Source: Sphingobacteriaceae bacterium (GTDB taxonomy: Bacteria > Bacteroidota > Bacteroidia > B-17B0 > Aurantibacillaceae). From it: a stretch of DNA of 13,434 nt. Positions 6,607 through 13,087 of the stretch are shown here, piece by piece. Each line of letters opens with the position of its first letter. The stretch's first letter is position 1. The stretch covers positions 1 through 13,434 of the forward strand of contig JADJXI010000013.1 of NCBI GenBank assembly GCA_016715905.1. The letters are read 5' to 3'. The notes beneath the pieces were generated by a model. The model saw only the letters and a program-made list of their open reading frames with translations, was not told where the DNA came from and did no database searches. Made by a program: the position numbers and the translations under genes.

Positions 6607-6809
6607 CTATTATATAATACATTTTCTAAATATTCTTTATATTCTGGTTGCAAAGACGGCGGGTATGTTTTCGATATGAATTCTAGTTGACCAATTATAA
6701 ACTTATAACATTTCTTATGAAGGTGTCGGGCTGGCCAATCACATTTGATTGTTCTTATTTTCTTGTTGCAGTAATTGCATAAATGAAATCTTCTTGGTAC
6801 TTTTTCCAT
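6603..6809 (-). CDS. Small zinc-binding protein (CxxC...HxxC)
   Basis: 68 residues. The metal-binding pattern is LCNYCNKK (C11, C14), then HLHKKCYK (H31, C34), i.e. CxxC-x16-HxxC. The N-terminus is basic (KVPRRFH) and the C-terminus is an acidic helix. It is the first gene of a two-gene unit and overlaps the next by 4 nt. Upstream, a CTTAAA box begins 36 nt before the ATG and is followed by TATATAGTATTATA, placing it in the early class. No specific family recognised. Likely a nucleic-acid-binding regulator by size and metal site; inference only. Confidence 0.65.
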   Translation of the reverse strand: MEKVPRRFHLCNYCNKKIRTIKCDWPARHLHKKCYKFIIGQLEFISKTYPPSLQPEYKEYLENVLYNR

Positions 6810-6845
6810 TTTCTTTATAATACTATATATTCACAAATTTTTAAG
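6810..6845 (-). promoter_or_regulatory. Early-type promoter for the zinc-protein pair
   Basis: Read on the minus strand: CTTAAA starting 36 nt before the ATG, then TATATAGTATTATA, then an A-rich leader. It is the weakest member of the early set because the TATTNNTATA block is only approximately kept. Confidence 0.5.
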
Positions 6846-6854
6846 TAAGATCTT

Positions 6855-6892
6855 AATTATTTATACTTAAAGAATTATTTATACTTAAAGAA
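6855..6892. repeat. 18-bp tandem duplication carrying CTTAAAG boxes
   Basis: The 20-mer AATTATTTATACTTAAAGAA occurs exactly at 6855-6874 and again at 6873-6892, so the period is 18 bp. The second copy overlaps the TAA stop of the HNH endonuclease gene (6885-6887). Each copy carries CTTAAAG, the same core as the early promoter box, in plus orientation, while the adjacent zinc-protein promoter box points the other way. It may be a regulatory duplication or remnant of a promoter copied here. Confidence 0.8.
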
Positions 6893-7718
6893 AATCATTT
6901 GAAATTTTATCAATGATTTTCATTCTTTCTGTCATCAGTATTCTTGGTGACAGTTCCATAAAATTTTGATGTGTTTTACTTTTCAAATGAAGATATTTAC
7001 TACCGAGTTTTATTTTACATCCACATTCACAAATATATGTTTGTTTTTTCTTTTCAATGCATTTTTTAATTGTTTCGCGTACTGCGTTTTTACGTTCCTC
7101 ATCGGTTGTATGTAACGTCATATTGCGAGTGTTATTTATTGTTGGTGCTTCCGTGGTATATTCAAAAATATATTTCTCATTTGTAGACTTCGATATACCA
7201 GATTTCACACCATTTAATTTTTCGCATACCATTTTGATGATACCACAATTTATATTAAGATCTTTGGAACACGCATAAAGTGATTTATATATTTCAAATG
7301 TGTTCGTACTTACTTTTGTAGCTTTCACTAAATGCCGTTTTTGCATATTATCTCCTATTTTGAAATTTTTCAATACTTGCGATTTCTTGACATTCTCACC
7401 ATGAGACAACAATTGTAAATTCTCTATTCTGTTATTCATTTTATTTTCATCTTTATGATCCACTACTAAAGCATTTGCAATGGGCCCATGTACATGCTGA
7501 TAGATGATACGATGAAAGTTTGAACCAAACAACATATGATAGTCATTGTTTTTACGGCGAGTTTGAATTATCCTATTATTTTTTACGTTTATTACTCTAC
7601 ATTTTTGTATATTAATTTTATAACTGTCAAATGTTCTTTGATCTAATTCGCCGTTAATGTAGTGTTTCAAATTCTCGTAGCCCGTCAAGTCTGTTTCGTA
7701 TTTCTCTATATTTGCCAT
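6885..7718 (-). CDS. HNH homing-type endonuclease with C-terminal zinc finger
   Basis: 277 residues. The HNH core spans about 58-109: FHRIIYQH (H69), VVDHKDENKMNNRIENLQLL with the D87-H88 pair and N92/N96/N100, closing with SHGEN, typical of freestanding homing endonucleases in phages and large viruses. Residues 140-175 (FEIYKSLYACSKDLNINCG) look like a NUMOD1-type DNA-recognition helix-turn-helix. A C-terminal finger follows: YICECGCKIKLGSKYLHLKS and H250 (C230/C232/C234, H244, H250), of a kind also seen in other protist-virus proteins. It is not inside an intron or intein: it has its own early-type promoter and lies between replication genes. It may nick DNA for its own spread, or have been adopted by the virus. 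Confidence 0.8.
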   Translation of the reverse strand: MANIEKYETDLTGYENLKHYINGELDQRTFDSYKINIQKCRVINVKNNRIIQTRRKNNDYHMLFGSNFHRIIYQHVHGPIANALVVDHKDENKMNNRIENLQLLSHGENVKKSQVLKNFKIGDNMQKRHLVKATKVSTNTFEIYKSLYACSKDLNINCGIIKMVCEKLNGVKSGISKSTNEKYIFEYTTEAPTINNTRNMTLHTTDEERKNAVRETIKKCIEKKKQTYICECGCKIKLGSKYLHLKSKTHQNFMELSPRILMTERMKIIDKISNDFL

Positions 7719-7753
7719 TTTACTATAATACTATATAATAATATCTGCTTAAG
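7719..7753 (-). promoter_or_regulatory. Early-type promoter for the HNH endonuclease
   Basis: Minus strand: CTTAAG, 4 nt, then TATTATTATA, with the box starting 35 nt before the ATG. Same spacing (N4) and block as the polymerase promoter. A further TTAAG lies at 7761-7765. Confidence 0.65.
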
Positions 7754-7787
7754 CTAATTATTAAGTAAATATAAATTAAATAAAAAA

Positions 7788-9401
7788 TTATTCAAAAGCG
7801 TTCAAATCGTCGTCATCAACTGTTACATCAACATTTACGCCGACTTCTTCTTCATTTACTGGTATTATCTGCTTAGTAAACAAATTTGTATTTTCGGTTG
7901 TTTTAATTACCACATGTTGTTTCTTTACCTTTTTAGGTTTTCTATATCGTCGTTGATTTATAATCTCTTGCATTCGTTTGATTTCTTTTATTTCTTTGTG
8001 AAAATCTAGTTCTATCTCCTCATTCATATCGATATCGTCAGTCTCATGAATCCAGTTTTTATTTTTAAATATTTGTAACAATTCATCGTATGTATAATCT
8101 AAAAATGATATGGTTGTTTGTCCGCCGTCATCACGTTTTGATTTCTTCTTTTTGTGAATTATATTAGCTGTTTTCAATATTTTGGCTATTGATGTGGTTG
8201 TTTGGTCTTTGCCTTCTTGTGCGTTGAAATTTTTACAAAACAAATCTAATGATAATTTCATATCTTTTTGTCGTTTCAAATATGTTTCTTTGATGTACTT
8301 AAATACTCGTGGTAATGTTTCAATAATCATTTCCTGTTTCGAGTCAGTGCGTGGTATTCTGTTTTCTTGCCAATTTAGATTTTTTCTAGCATGCTCATAT
8401 AAATAGCAAAAGAATGCTTCGCCCGTTTCATCGTCCAAATCTTGGGCCAAATCGTCAAAGTATGCATAATTGCCCTTAAATTTCTCATTAATATCAAGTA
8501 CTGCATATCTTCGGTCGTCTGGTGCTATTAGTATAGCTAAATGATTAGAACTAATTATATATGATCCTATGTTATCGGTGAAAATTGCATCTTTGAAACG
8601 TTGTCTTATTTCTAAATCACAGCCTGTAATGTAATTCTTAAATTTGCCATCTAATCCGCGCCATGCTTCTTTTCCTGTTGCTGGTAATTCTTCAAATACT
8701 AATAATATCTTACCCTTAAACATTTCATTCCAGCCTGTTAAACTTTCGGGGCTATCAGTTATCAAACATAATTGACGAGTTAACACTTTTTGTTGTATGA
8801 ATTCTGTTACTATACTTTTTCCAGTTCCTTGACCAGATCTTAAATATAATGCTGTTTTTACTTTTCTTAATGTTATTGATGTGGCCAACCAATTTATAAC
8901 ATATTCATAAACATCGTTTCTTTCATTTGCCCACACTGTTTTAATATGTTTCAATAACTTGTTTACTTTATTTTTTATGGCGCTTGAAAATGCATCATAT
9001 GGTTTGTAGTTATGTTTATAGCCACCGAAAAAGTTAATAAATTTCTGTCCTTTTTCTTCAAAGTATCTAGGTTTATCTATTCTTGTCGCAATTCTAACAC
9101 GGTCATGATTTTCATTCATAAACCATTTGTACAAGCTTACAAATTCCATTCTTTTGCCAACAAGCACATCATACCCTAAACCTTTAGGCAAGAAATTAGA
9201 AGCAATGTCTTGATTCAAATGAAAATCATACTGTTGGTCAATGACATCATATACAAATACGCCAACGGGTTTATTGCATCGGTATAAGTATTGTTTAATG
9301 TATGCTTTTGCTTCATCTATTTTGTTTTCTTGACATAATTTTTCAATATGGGCGGTATCATACACGGTTTCTTCTTTTTTCAGGTTTATCTGAATTTGCA
9401 T
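7788..9401 (-). CDS. Superfamily 3 (D5-like) replicative helicase
   Basis: 537 residues; predicted hexameric 3'-5' helicase that unwinds the genome for the viral polymerase. The ATPase core is clear: Walker A SGQGTGKS (189-196, K195), Walker B KILLVFEELP (231-240, E237/E238), motif C IGSYIISSNH (278-287) ending in the N286 sensor, and arginine-finger candidates in PDDRRYAVLD (R297/R298). The N-terminal part (1-180) holds a D5_N-like helical region before the core (about 135-185). No archaeo-eukaryotic primase catalytic motif (DxD) is evident, so priming is probably left to the polymerase. The C-terminal about 180 residues are basic, then acidic (VDVTVDDDDLNAFE). It is divergent from the polymerase gene, sharing a 94-bp intergenic promoter region, so the two should be co-expressed early. 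Confidence 0.9.
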   Translation of the reverse strand: MQIQINLKKEETVYDTAHIEKLCQENKIDEAKAYIKQYLYRCNKPVGVFVYDVIDQQYDFHLNQDIASNFLPKGLGYDVLVGKRMEFVSLYKWFMNENHDRVRIATRIDKPRYFEEKGQKFINFFGGYKHNYKPYDAFSSAIKNKVNKLLKHIKTVWANERNDVYEYVINWLATSITLRKVKTALYLRSGQGTGKSIVTEFIQQKVLTRQLCLITDSPESLTGWNEMFKGKILLVFEELPATGKEAWRGLDGKFKNYITGCDLEIRQRFKDAIFTDNIGSYIISSNHLAILIAPDDRRYAVLDINEKFKGNYAYFDDLAQDLDDETGEAFFCYLYEHARKNLNWQENRIPRTDSKQEMIIETLPRVFKYIKETYLKRQKDMKLSLDLFCKNFNAQEGKDQTTTSIAKILKTANIIHKKKKSKRDDGGQTTISFLDYTYDELLQIFKNKNWIHETDDIDMNEEIELDFHKEIKEIKRMQEIINQRRYRKPKKVKKQHVVIKTTENTNLFTKQIIPVNEEEVGVNVDVTVDDDDLNAFE

Positions 9402-9439
9402 GGTTTCTTATACTATAGTAATATATTTATTTTCTTAAG
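9402..9439 (-). promoter_or_regulatory. Early-type promoter for the helicase
   Basis: Minus strand: CTTAAG starts 38 nt before the ATG, then 10 nt, then an exact TATTACTATA. Compared with the polymerase promoter it carries 6 extra bases between the two blocks. Together with the plus-strand promoter it forms an imperfect inverted repeat; the inner arms TATTTTCTTAAG (9428-9439) and CTTAAGAAAATA (9461-9472) are perfect. Confidence 0.7.
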
Positions 9440-9460
9440 TATTTTTTATTTAATTATTGA

Positions 9461-9495
9461 CTTAAGAAAATATTACTATACTATAATATAGAAAA
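9461..9495 (+). promoter_or_regulatory. Early-type promoter for the DNA polymerase
   Basis: CTTAAG (9461-9466), 4 nt, TATTACTATA (9471-9480), then CTATAATATAG and an A-rich leader to the ATG at 9496; the box starts 35 nt upstream. A second CTTAAG lies 27 bp further upstream (9434) and is also the helicase box. Confidence 0.7.
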
Positions 9496-11358
9496 ATGAA
9501 TAAACCAAAATTAGTTTTTAGCGGTGATCACAGAATCAAAGGCTGGAAAGATTACCAATACGAGGCGCCAAAGAACGGCATGAAAAGAAAACAGGTTCAG
9601 GAGTTTGCTAAAAATATTTTGAAATCGGTTGTTAAAAAGAATCCATCGTATAAAAATGCTGATGTAATGATATCTACTTTGTATCAAGATATCGGCAAGT
9701 TCTTAACACCACAGCAAACAAAAATAGATGATGAACCCAATGTTTACAATGCAGAAGAATACTATGACGGAACAGACAAATATATTAATGATAAGATTAC
9801 CAATTTTTCAATTATTATTAGAAAAAATAACGCTGGTAAAAGTGACAAGAACGATTGTCTTTATTATTGTTTACGCCGTGCAATTGGTAAGAATAATTTA
9901 CACGAAAAAATATATTCCGCTAGAAAATTAAAATTGTTTTTGGGTGTTGGTAGAAAAGATATGGTTAATCTTGCTGATGCTTTACCGTTAATTGAGAAAT
10001 TACAAAGATGTCGATTTATTGTAACTGGCGATTTTGTTTATAATAGTAGCGCCAATTATCCTTATGTCATACGGTTGCATTCAAAGAATAACCATGTAAC
10101 AAATAAATTTAATGAAGGCCGTTTTTCTAAAATGAAAATACTTAGAAATAACTTCACTAAAGATAATGTATTAACGTTTATGTATACCAATGTCAACGAA
10201 GTACAAATATATGATGGTAAAAGTACAAAAGTTATAAATACGGATGCATTTAACAAGTTGAGATCACAAAACAAACACTTAATGATTAACTCCAAAAAAA
10301 TGACACCCAAAGAATATTATGACTATTTTACAGATGGCGCAACATACATTAAAGAACTAACACGCGATATATTTGAAATAGACTTATTTAAATTTCAAAA
10401 TATTAATCATGCAATTCGATATTATTTTGCTTTGAAATCGCAAGCATTACCAGAAGCCGAAGATATTGACCAGTTAGAATATACATTTTTAGATGGTGCT
10501 AAAACTGGCGGTTTGTGTTGGGCAGAAAAAGGATATCATGGCGAATTAATGGAATTTGATATTCGTTCATTCTATCCATCGTTAATGTCTAGTGCTTATT
10601 TTATGTTCCCAATTAAAAAAGGTGTATGGATGAAATTAACTAAAGAAGAATTCGATAATATGAATTATTTTAAATTCGGTATTTATAGAGCAAAAATTTA
10701 TGAATCAGATGATAAGAGTACTAATATATTATTTAGATTCAATCACAGATACAATAAATATACACATACAAGCTTGAAACACGCTAGAGAACTAAAATTA
10801 AAAATAGAACTCATAGAAGATAATGAGAATAACTTTTTGTTTTATGATAAAGATTGTTTAGTTCGTGGTGATAAAATATTTAGAGATTATATGACATTCT
10901 TTTATGATCTTAAGAATAAAGCCGATACAAAAGAACATGAACAGTTTATAAAAAATACATTCTTAAATTTATTGTGGGGTGAATTATGCAAGAAATCAAA
11001 AAAAATTCTCGATACTTGCGAAGATAAAATAGTAATACCAGATGATCGAATGATTTTAAAGCATTCTTGTGATAAAGACAGAAAGAAATTTCATATTGTT
11101 CATGCACCGATAACGGGTTCATTTCTTTCTAATTATGCAAGACTCGGCCCATTTTTATTATCATTTGGTCGTTATGAATTAATGAAAAAAGTTATTGAAC
11201 ACAAAAAATATATTAAGAAGATTCAAACTGATTCAATTTGTATAGATCGCTTGGTTAATTTACCAACTGGTGAAAACTTGGGAGACTGGAAATATATTCC
11301 GCTTGGTATATGTCATATTAATCATGTTAATTCTATTAAAAAGGACTTATTAATATAA
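9496..11358 (+). CDS. polB: Family B DNA polymerase, protein-primed type (short form)
   Basis: 620 residues; predicted replicative polymerase. Palm motifs are in order: motif A MEFDIRSFYPSLM (352-364, catalytic D355, the DxxSLYPS pattern), motif B KNTFLNLLWGELCKK (486-500, K486, N491, G495), motif C KIQTDSICID (575-584, D579). The usual YxDTDS has Q577 at the first aspartate. After motif C there is only a GENLGDWKYIPLG segment and a stop, so the thumb with its KxY motif is missing or reduced. No clear 3'-5' exonuclease ExoI (DxE) is visible in residues 1-340. An N-terminal segment KNDCLYYCLRRAIG (118-131) with H195/H200 resembles a Cys/His domain at the front of some Polinton polymerases. At 620 residues it is short for Polinton polymerases (often >1000), closer to compact viral forms. 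Early promoter; divergent partner of the helicase. Confidence 0.85.
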   Translation: MNKPKLVFSGDHRIKGWKDYQYEAPKNGMKRKQVQEFAKNILKSVVKKNPSYKNADVMISTLYQDIGKFLTPQQTKIDDEPNVYNAEEYYDGTDKYINDKITNFSIIIRKNNAGKSDKNDCLYYCLRRAIGKNNLHEKIYSARKLKLFLGVGRKDMVNLADALPLIEKLQRCRFIVTGDFVYNSSANYPYVIRLHSKNNHVTNKFNEGRFSKMKILRNNFTKDNVLTFMYTNVNEVQIYDGKSTKVINTDAFNKLRSQNKHLMINSKKMTPKEYYDYFTDGATYIKELTRDIFEIDLFKFQNINHAIRYYFALKSQALPEAEDIDQLEYTFLDGAKTGGLCWAEKGYHGELMEFDIRSFYPSLMSSAYFMFPIKKGVWMKLTKEEFDNMNYFKFGIYRAKIYESDDKSTNILFRFNHRYNKYTHTSLKHARELKLKIELIEDNENNFLFYDKDCLVRGDKIFRDYMTFFYDLKNKADTKEHEQFIKNTFLNLLWGELCKKSKKILDTCEDKIVIPDDRMILKHSCDKDRKKFHIVHAPITGSFLSNYARLGPFLLSFGRYELMKKVIEHKKYIKKIQTDSICIDRLVNLPTGENLGDWKYIPLGICHINHVNSIKKDLLI

Positions 11359-11397
11359 GAGCATGAAAGACCATGGTTTTTTTTTCATTTATATTTT

Positions 11398-11426
11398 GAG
11401 AGCATTACGCACTGTGTAATGTTCTC
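11398..11426 (+). terminator. Hairpin downstream of the polymerase gene
   Basis: Arms GAGAGCATTAC (11398-11408) and GTAATGTTCTC (11416-11426) pair over 11 bp with one G-U wobble; the loop can close by two more pairs to a 3-nt tip. It lies 40 bp after the stop and is followed by a T-run (11435-11442). The form is that of a transcript 3'-end structure. Whether it terminates transcription in this kind of virus is inference; hairpin 3' ends are known from giant viruses such as mimivirus. Confidence 0.6.
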
Positions 11427-11470
11427 CAAGCCAAATTTTTTTCCTTAAGCCATATTTATTTAAAAAAGCA

Positions 11471-11509
11471 CTTAAAGAAATATTGCTATATAATATTATA
11501 ATAAAAACT
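11471..11509 (+). promoter_or_regulatory. Early-type promoter for the 169-aa protein
   Basis: CTTAAA (11471-11476), 4 nt, TATTGCTATA (11481-11490), then TAATATTATA and an A-rich leader; the box starts 39 nt before the ATG at 11510. Another CTTAAG sits exactly 27 bp upstream (11444), the same offset as the pair between helicase and polymerase. Confidence 0.7.
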
Positions 11510-12019
11510 ATGTACGATTTCGAAGACGAATTTGACGTAATAAAAAACACCAAGAAAATAATCCATATCGTTAATGCAACTGGATATAATAAAAAAACTC
11601 TTCAGGATAGACTCAATGACCCATTATATAGAAGTCCCAATGAAGAAATTAAGTTTTTCACGTACTTAATGCAAAGAACTGCATTTTGTATTGATAAACA
11701 AATTGCGAAATACTTAAGAGCAATGAAACAAGATGATCTATTAAAGAACGCTCATGATAGTGTTTTGTTATATTCATTACTAATAGAAGTAGACCCAAGA
11801 GCATTTTATGCAAAAAATGATGTCTATGAGTTAATTAAAAGGTCTGTCGAGTTTTGGAAACGCGAAAAAGAAAGCCGAATGTTAGGAGGCCCACCTGTAT
11901 ATAATGATATTGAAATGTTTAAAATAGCTCTTATGAGTAATCTTATGGATATTTACAAGGTGGAAGAGAACCCTTCAAAGAGAGCTGTTAGAGATATGTT
12001 GGATGATACTAAATATTAA
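11510..12019 (+). CDS. Early-class protein of unknown function
   Basis: 169 residues from the ATG at 11510; the longer frame would need a TTG at 11483 that lies inside the promoter block, so it is rejected. No family recognised. It is mostly helical: an acidic start (MYDFEDEFDVIKNTKK), TGYNKKTLQDRLNDPLYRSP (32-51), then helices such as FFTYLMQRTAFCIDKQIAKYL and VYELIKRSVEFWKREKE, and a charged tail. No membrane segment and no zinc site. The promoter matches those of the polymerase and HNH genes most closely, so it probably acts early, in replication, transcription or host interaction. The C-terminus converges with the integrase gene across 45 bp. Confidence 0.7.
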   Translation: MYDFEDEFDVIKNTKKIIHIVNATGYNKKTLQDRLNDPLYRSPNEEIKFFTYLMQRTAFCIDKQIAKYLRAMKQDDLLKNAHDSVLLYSLLIEVDPRAFYAKNDVYELIKRSVEFWKREKESRMLGGPPVYNDIEMFKIALMSNLMDIYKVEENPSKRAVRDMLDDTKY

Positions 12020-12064
12020 ATATTCGTTTTGGTTTTCTTTGTCTTGGTTCTTCTATAATATTAT

Positions 12065-12631
12065 TTAAATCTCGGCCTTCTTTGGCTCTTCGTTTCTCTT
12101 GTTCGGTGGTTGACCTGTTTGTAATTCTATCGCATTTTGTCTTGTAAATATTGCTTTACCAATGATCTTATTTTTTGCTTCTACTAATGCTTGTTGTCTA
12201 TGTCTGGCTGGTTTTGCTACTCTTATTGTTATTCCGTGATTATCGAACCATTTCGCAAACTCGCCTTTAAATTCACTTCCTGAATCCACTTGAATTTGAT
12301 ATATTGGACGTTTTAATATATCTCTATCATAAATTTTTTGTATTGCTTTTAATACTGAAATATCACGTTTATCTTTTAATTTTTCTAAATCAGTTTTGCC
12401 TGTTGCTTGATCGGTAACCACTAGAGCATATCTATAGCCATTATCCATTGGTAAAAATAATAAATCGGCCTGATGTATTGCATTTTCTTTATTATTAAAA
12501 AAATGGTTCATTTCTTGTCTGGTTTGTTTCTGTGGTTTTTTCATTAAATTATACAAAATTTGTTCTTCTTTTTCTGCTTTTTTAGTTCCAGTTATACCGA
12601 AACTCTCATAGAAATTAGTTTTAGGTGGCAT
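12065..12631 (-). CDS. Retrovirus-type (rve) DDE integrase, short C-terminus
   Basis: 188 residues from ATG 12631, chosen because it follows an ATATATTATT block like other non-early genes; an in-frame ATG at 12649 adds six residues. It catalyses strand transfer of element ends into host DNA. The D,D-35-E triad is visible (numbered from 12649): D62 in HQADLLFLP, D122 in YQIQVDSGSEFKGEF, E157 in RQQALVEAKNKIIG, with the D122-E157 spacing of 35 positions. The N-terminal zinc-binding domain is not evident and there is no chromodomain or SH3-like tail: the protein ends about 37 residues after the catalytic glutamate. A shifted frame continues (DLNNIIEEPRQRKPKRIFNI, ending at 12009), so a frameshift or decay is possible. 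Its place near the right end agrees with Polintons. Confidence 0.8.
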   Translation of the reverse strand: MPPKTNFYESFGITGTKKAEKEEQILYNLMKKPQKQTRQEMNHFFNNKENAIHQADLLFLPMDNGYRYALVVTDQATGKTDLEKLKDKRDISVLKAIQKIYDRDILKRPIYQIQVDSGSEFKGEFAKWFDNHGITIRVAKPARHRQQALVEAKNKIIGKAIFTRQNAIELQTGQPPNKRNEEPKKAEI

Positions 12632-12659
12632 AGTAATAATATATCTCATGAAAATAATA

Positions 12660-12712
12660 ATATTTTAGTTGCAATATTTTCACTAATGGTGAAAAAATTG
12701 CAACTAAAATAT
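12660..12712. repeat. Near-perfect 53-nt hairpin upstream of the integrase
   Basis: Arms 12660-12683 and 12689-12712 are complementary at 23 of 24 positions (one A/A mismatch at 12676/12696), with a 5-nt loop TAATG. The outer 15 bp (ATATTTTAGTTGCAA) are perfect. It lies 28 bp upstream of the chosen integrase start, at the border between genes and the non-coding end. It could be a cruciform or recognition site, a transcript structure, or a small folded-back insertion. Confidence 0.85.
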
Positions 12713-12740
12713 CTTGCAAAAATTCGAATTTTTGATTGGC

Positions 12741-12870
12741 CAAAAAATGCACTTTTTCGATCGATCCAATGCATTTTTTTCAACGATCCAGTATCTTTTT
12801 GTGATCGATGCAATGTTTTGTTTCGTTCGATGCTGTATCTTATTCGATCGACAAAAATGCATCAATTCAA
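12741..12870. repeat. Degenerate 22-bp tandem repeat with GATCGATC cores
   Basis: About six units of 21-22 bp start at 12741, 12762, 12784, 12806, 12828 and 12849, most opening with CGATSCA and followed by ATG or GTAT and a T-rich tail. Units alternate in two subtypes: CGATCCAATGCA and CGATGCAATG against CGATCCAGTATC and CGATGCTGTATC, giving a 43-44 bp higher-order period. Iterated sites of this size near an end often bind a replication or regulatory protein; function here is not known. Confidence 0.65.
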
Positions 12871-13026
12871 GTTTAGTTACTTGCATTATTGGAATAATTT
12901 TTTCCATTATAATTGTAAGTTGTCAGTACTACAGAGCCTCCGTATAATTTTCATGTAAAATAGAACCACATCAAAATAAAATAAAATAGCGCCATAAGTT
13001 TATACCAGTTTATAAGAAAATTTTAT

Positions 13027-13087
13027 GATGCCCTTCTCTTCTTTCTTTCGGTCCTGTCTCGTCTTATCATCTCTTTCGCTTCTGTTG
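13027..13087. other. Strand-asymmetric pyrimidine tract
   Basis: The plus strand is very pyrimidine-rich, including 19 uninterrupted C/T bases at 13031-13049. It is followed by long T-runs (13149-13157, 13230-13240 and others), giving a strong T/A strand bias through about 13280. No gene or motif is recognised in it. Confidence 0.6.

Larger units (their letters stand above)
11359..11509. other. Intergenic region after the polymerase, with hairpin and early promoter
   Basis: 151 bp with no gene. It contains a T9-11 run (about 11377-11385), a strong hairpin, a second T-run with CTTAAG at 11444, and the promoter of the next gene. Confidence 0.7.

Noticed and set aside
6378..6617. Plus-strand ORF opposite the zinc-protein gene
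   Set aside because: Antisense of a gene with a clear CxxC/HxxC motif and coupled ATGA start; its own translation is hydrophobic low-complexity.
11363..11388. Short inverted repeat ATGAAA/TTTCAT after the polymerase stop
   Set aside because: Only 6 bp with a 14-nt loop in poly-T context; too weak compared with the hairpin at 11398-11426.
11483..11509. TTG start for the 169-aa protein
   Set aside because: It falls inside the TATTGCTATA promoter block; the ATG at 11510 fits the spacing of the other early genes.
12741..12870. CRISPR array
   Set aside because: The units are degenerate 21-22 bp tandem repeats without unique spacers.
12560..12958. Overlapping ORFs on both strands around the hairpin and 22-bp repeats
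   Set aside because: The frames stem from AT-rich repeats and palindromic units, are open on both strands at once, and have unnatural Phe/Ile/Lys/Arg composition.
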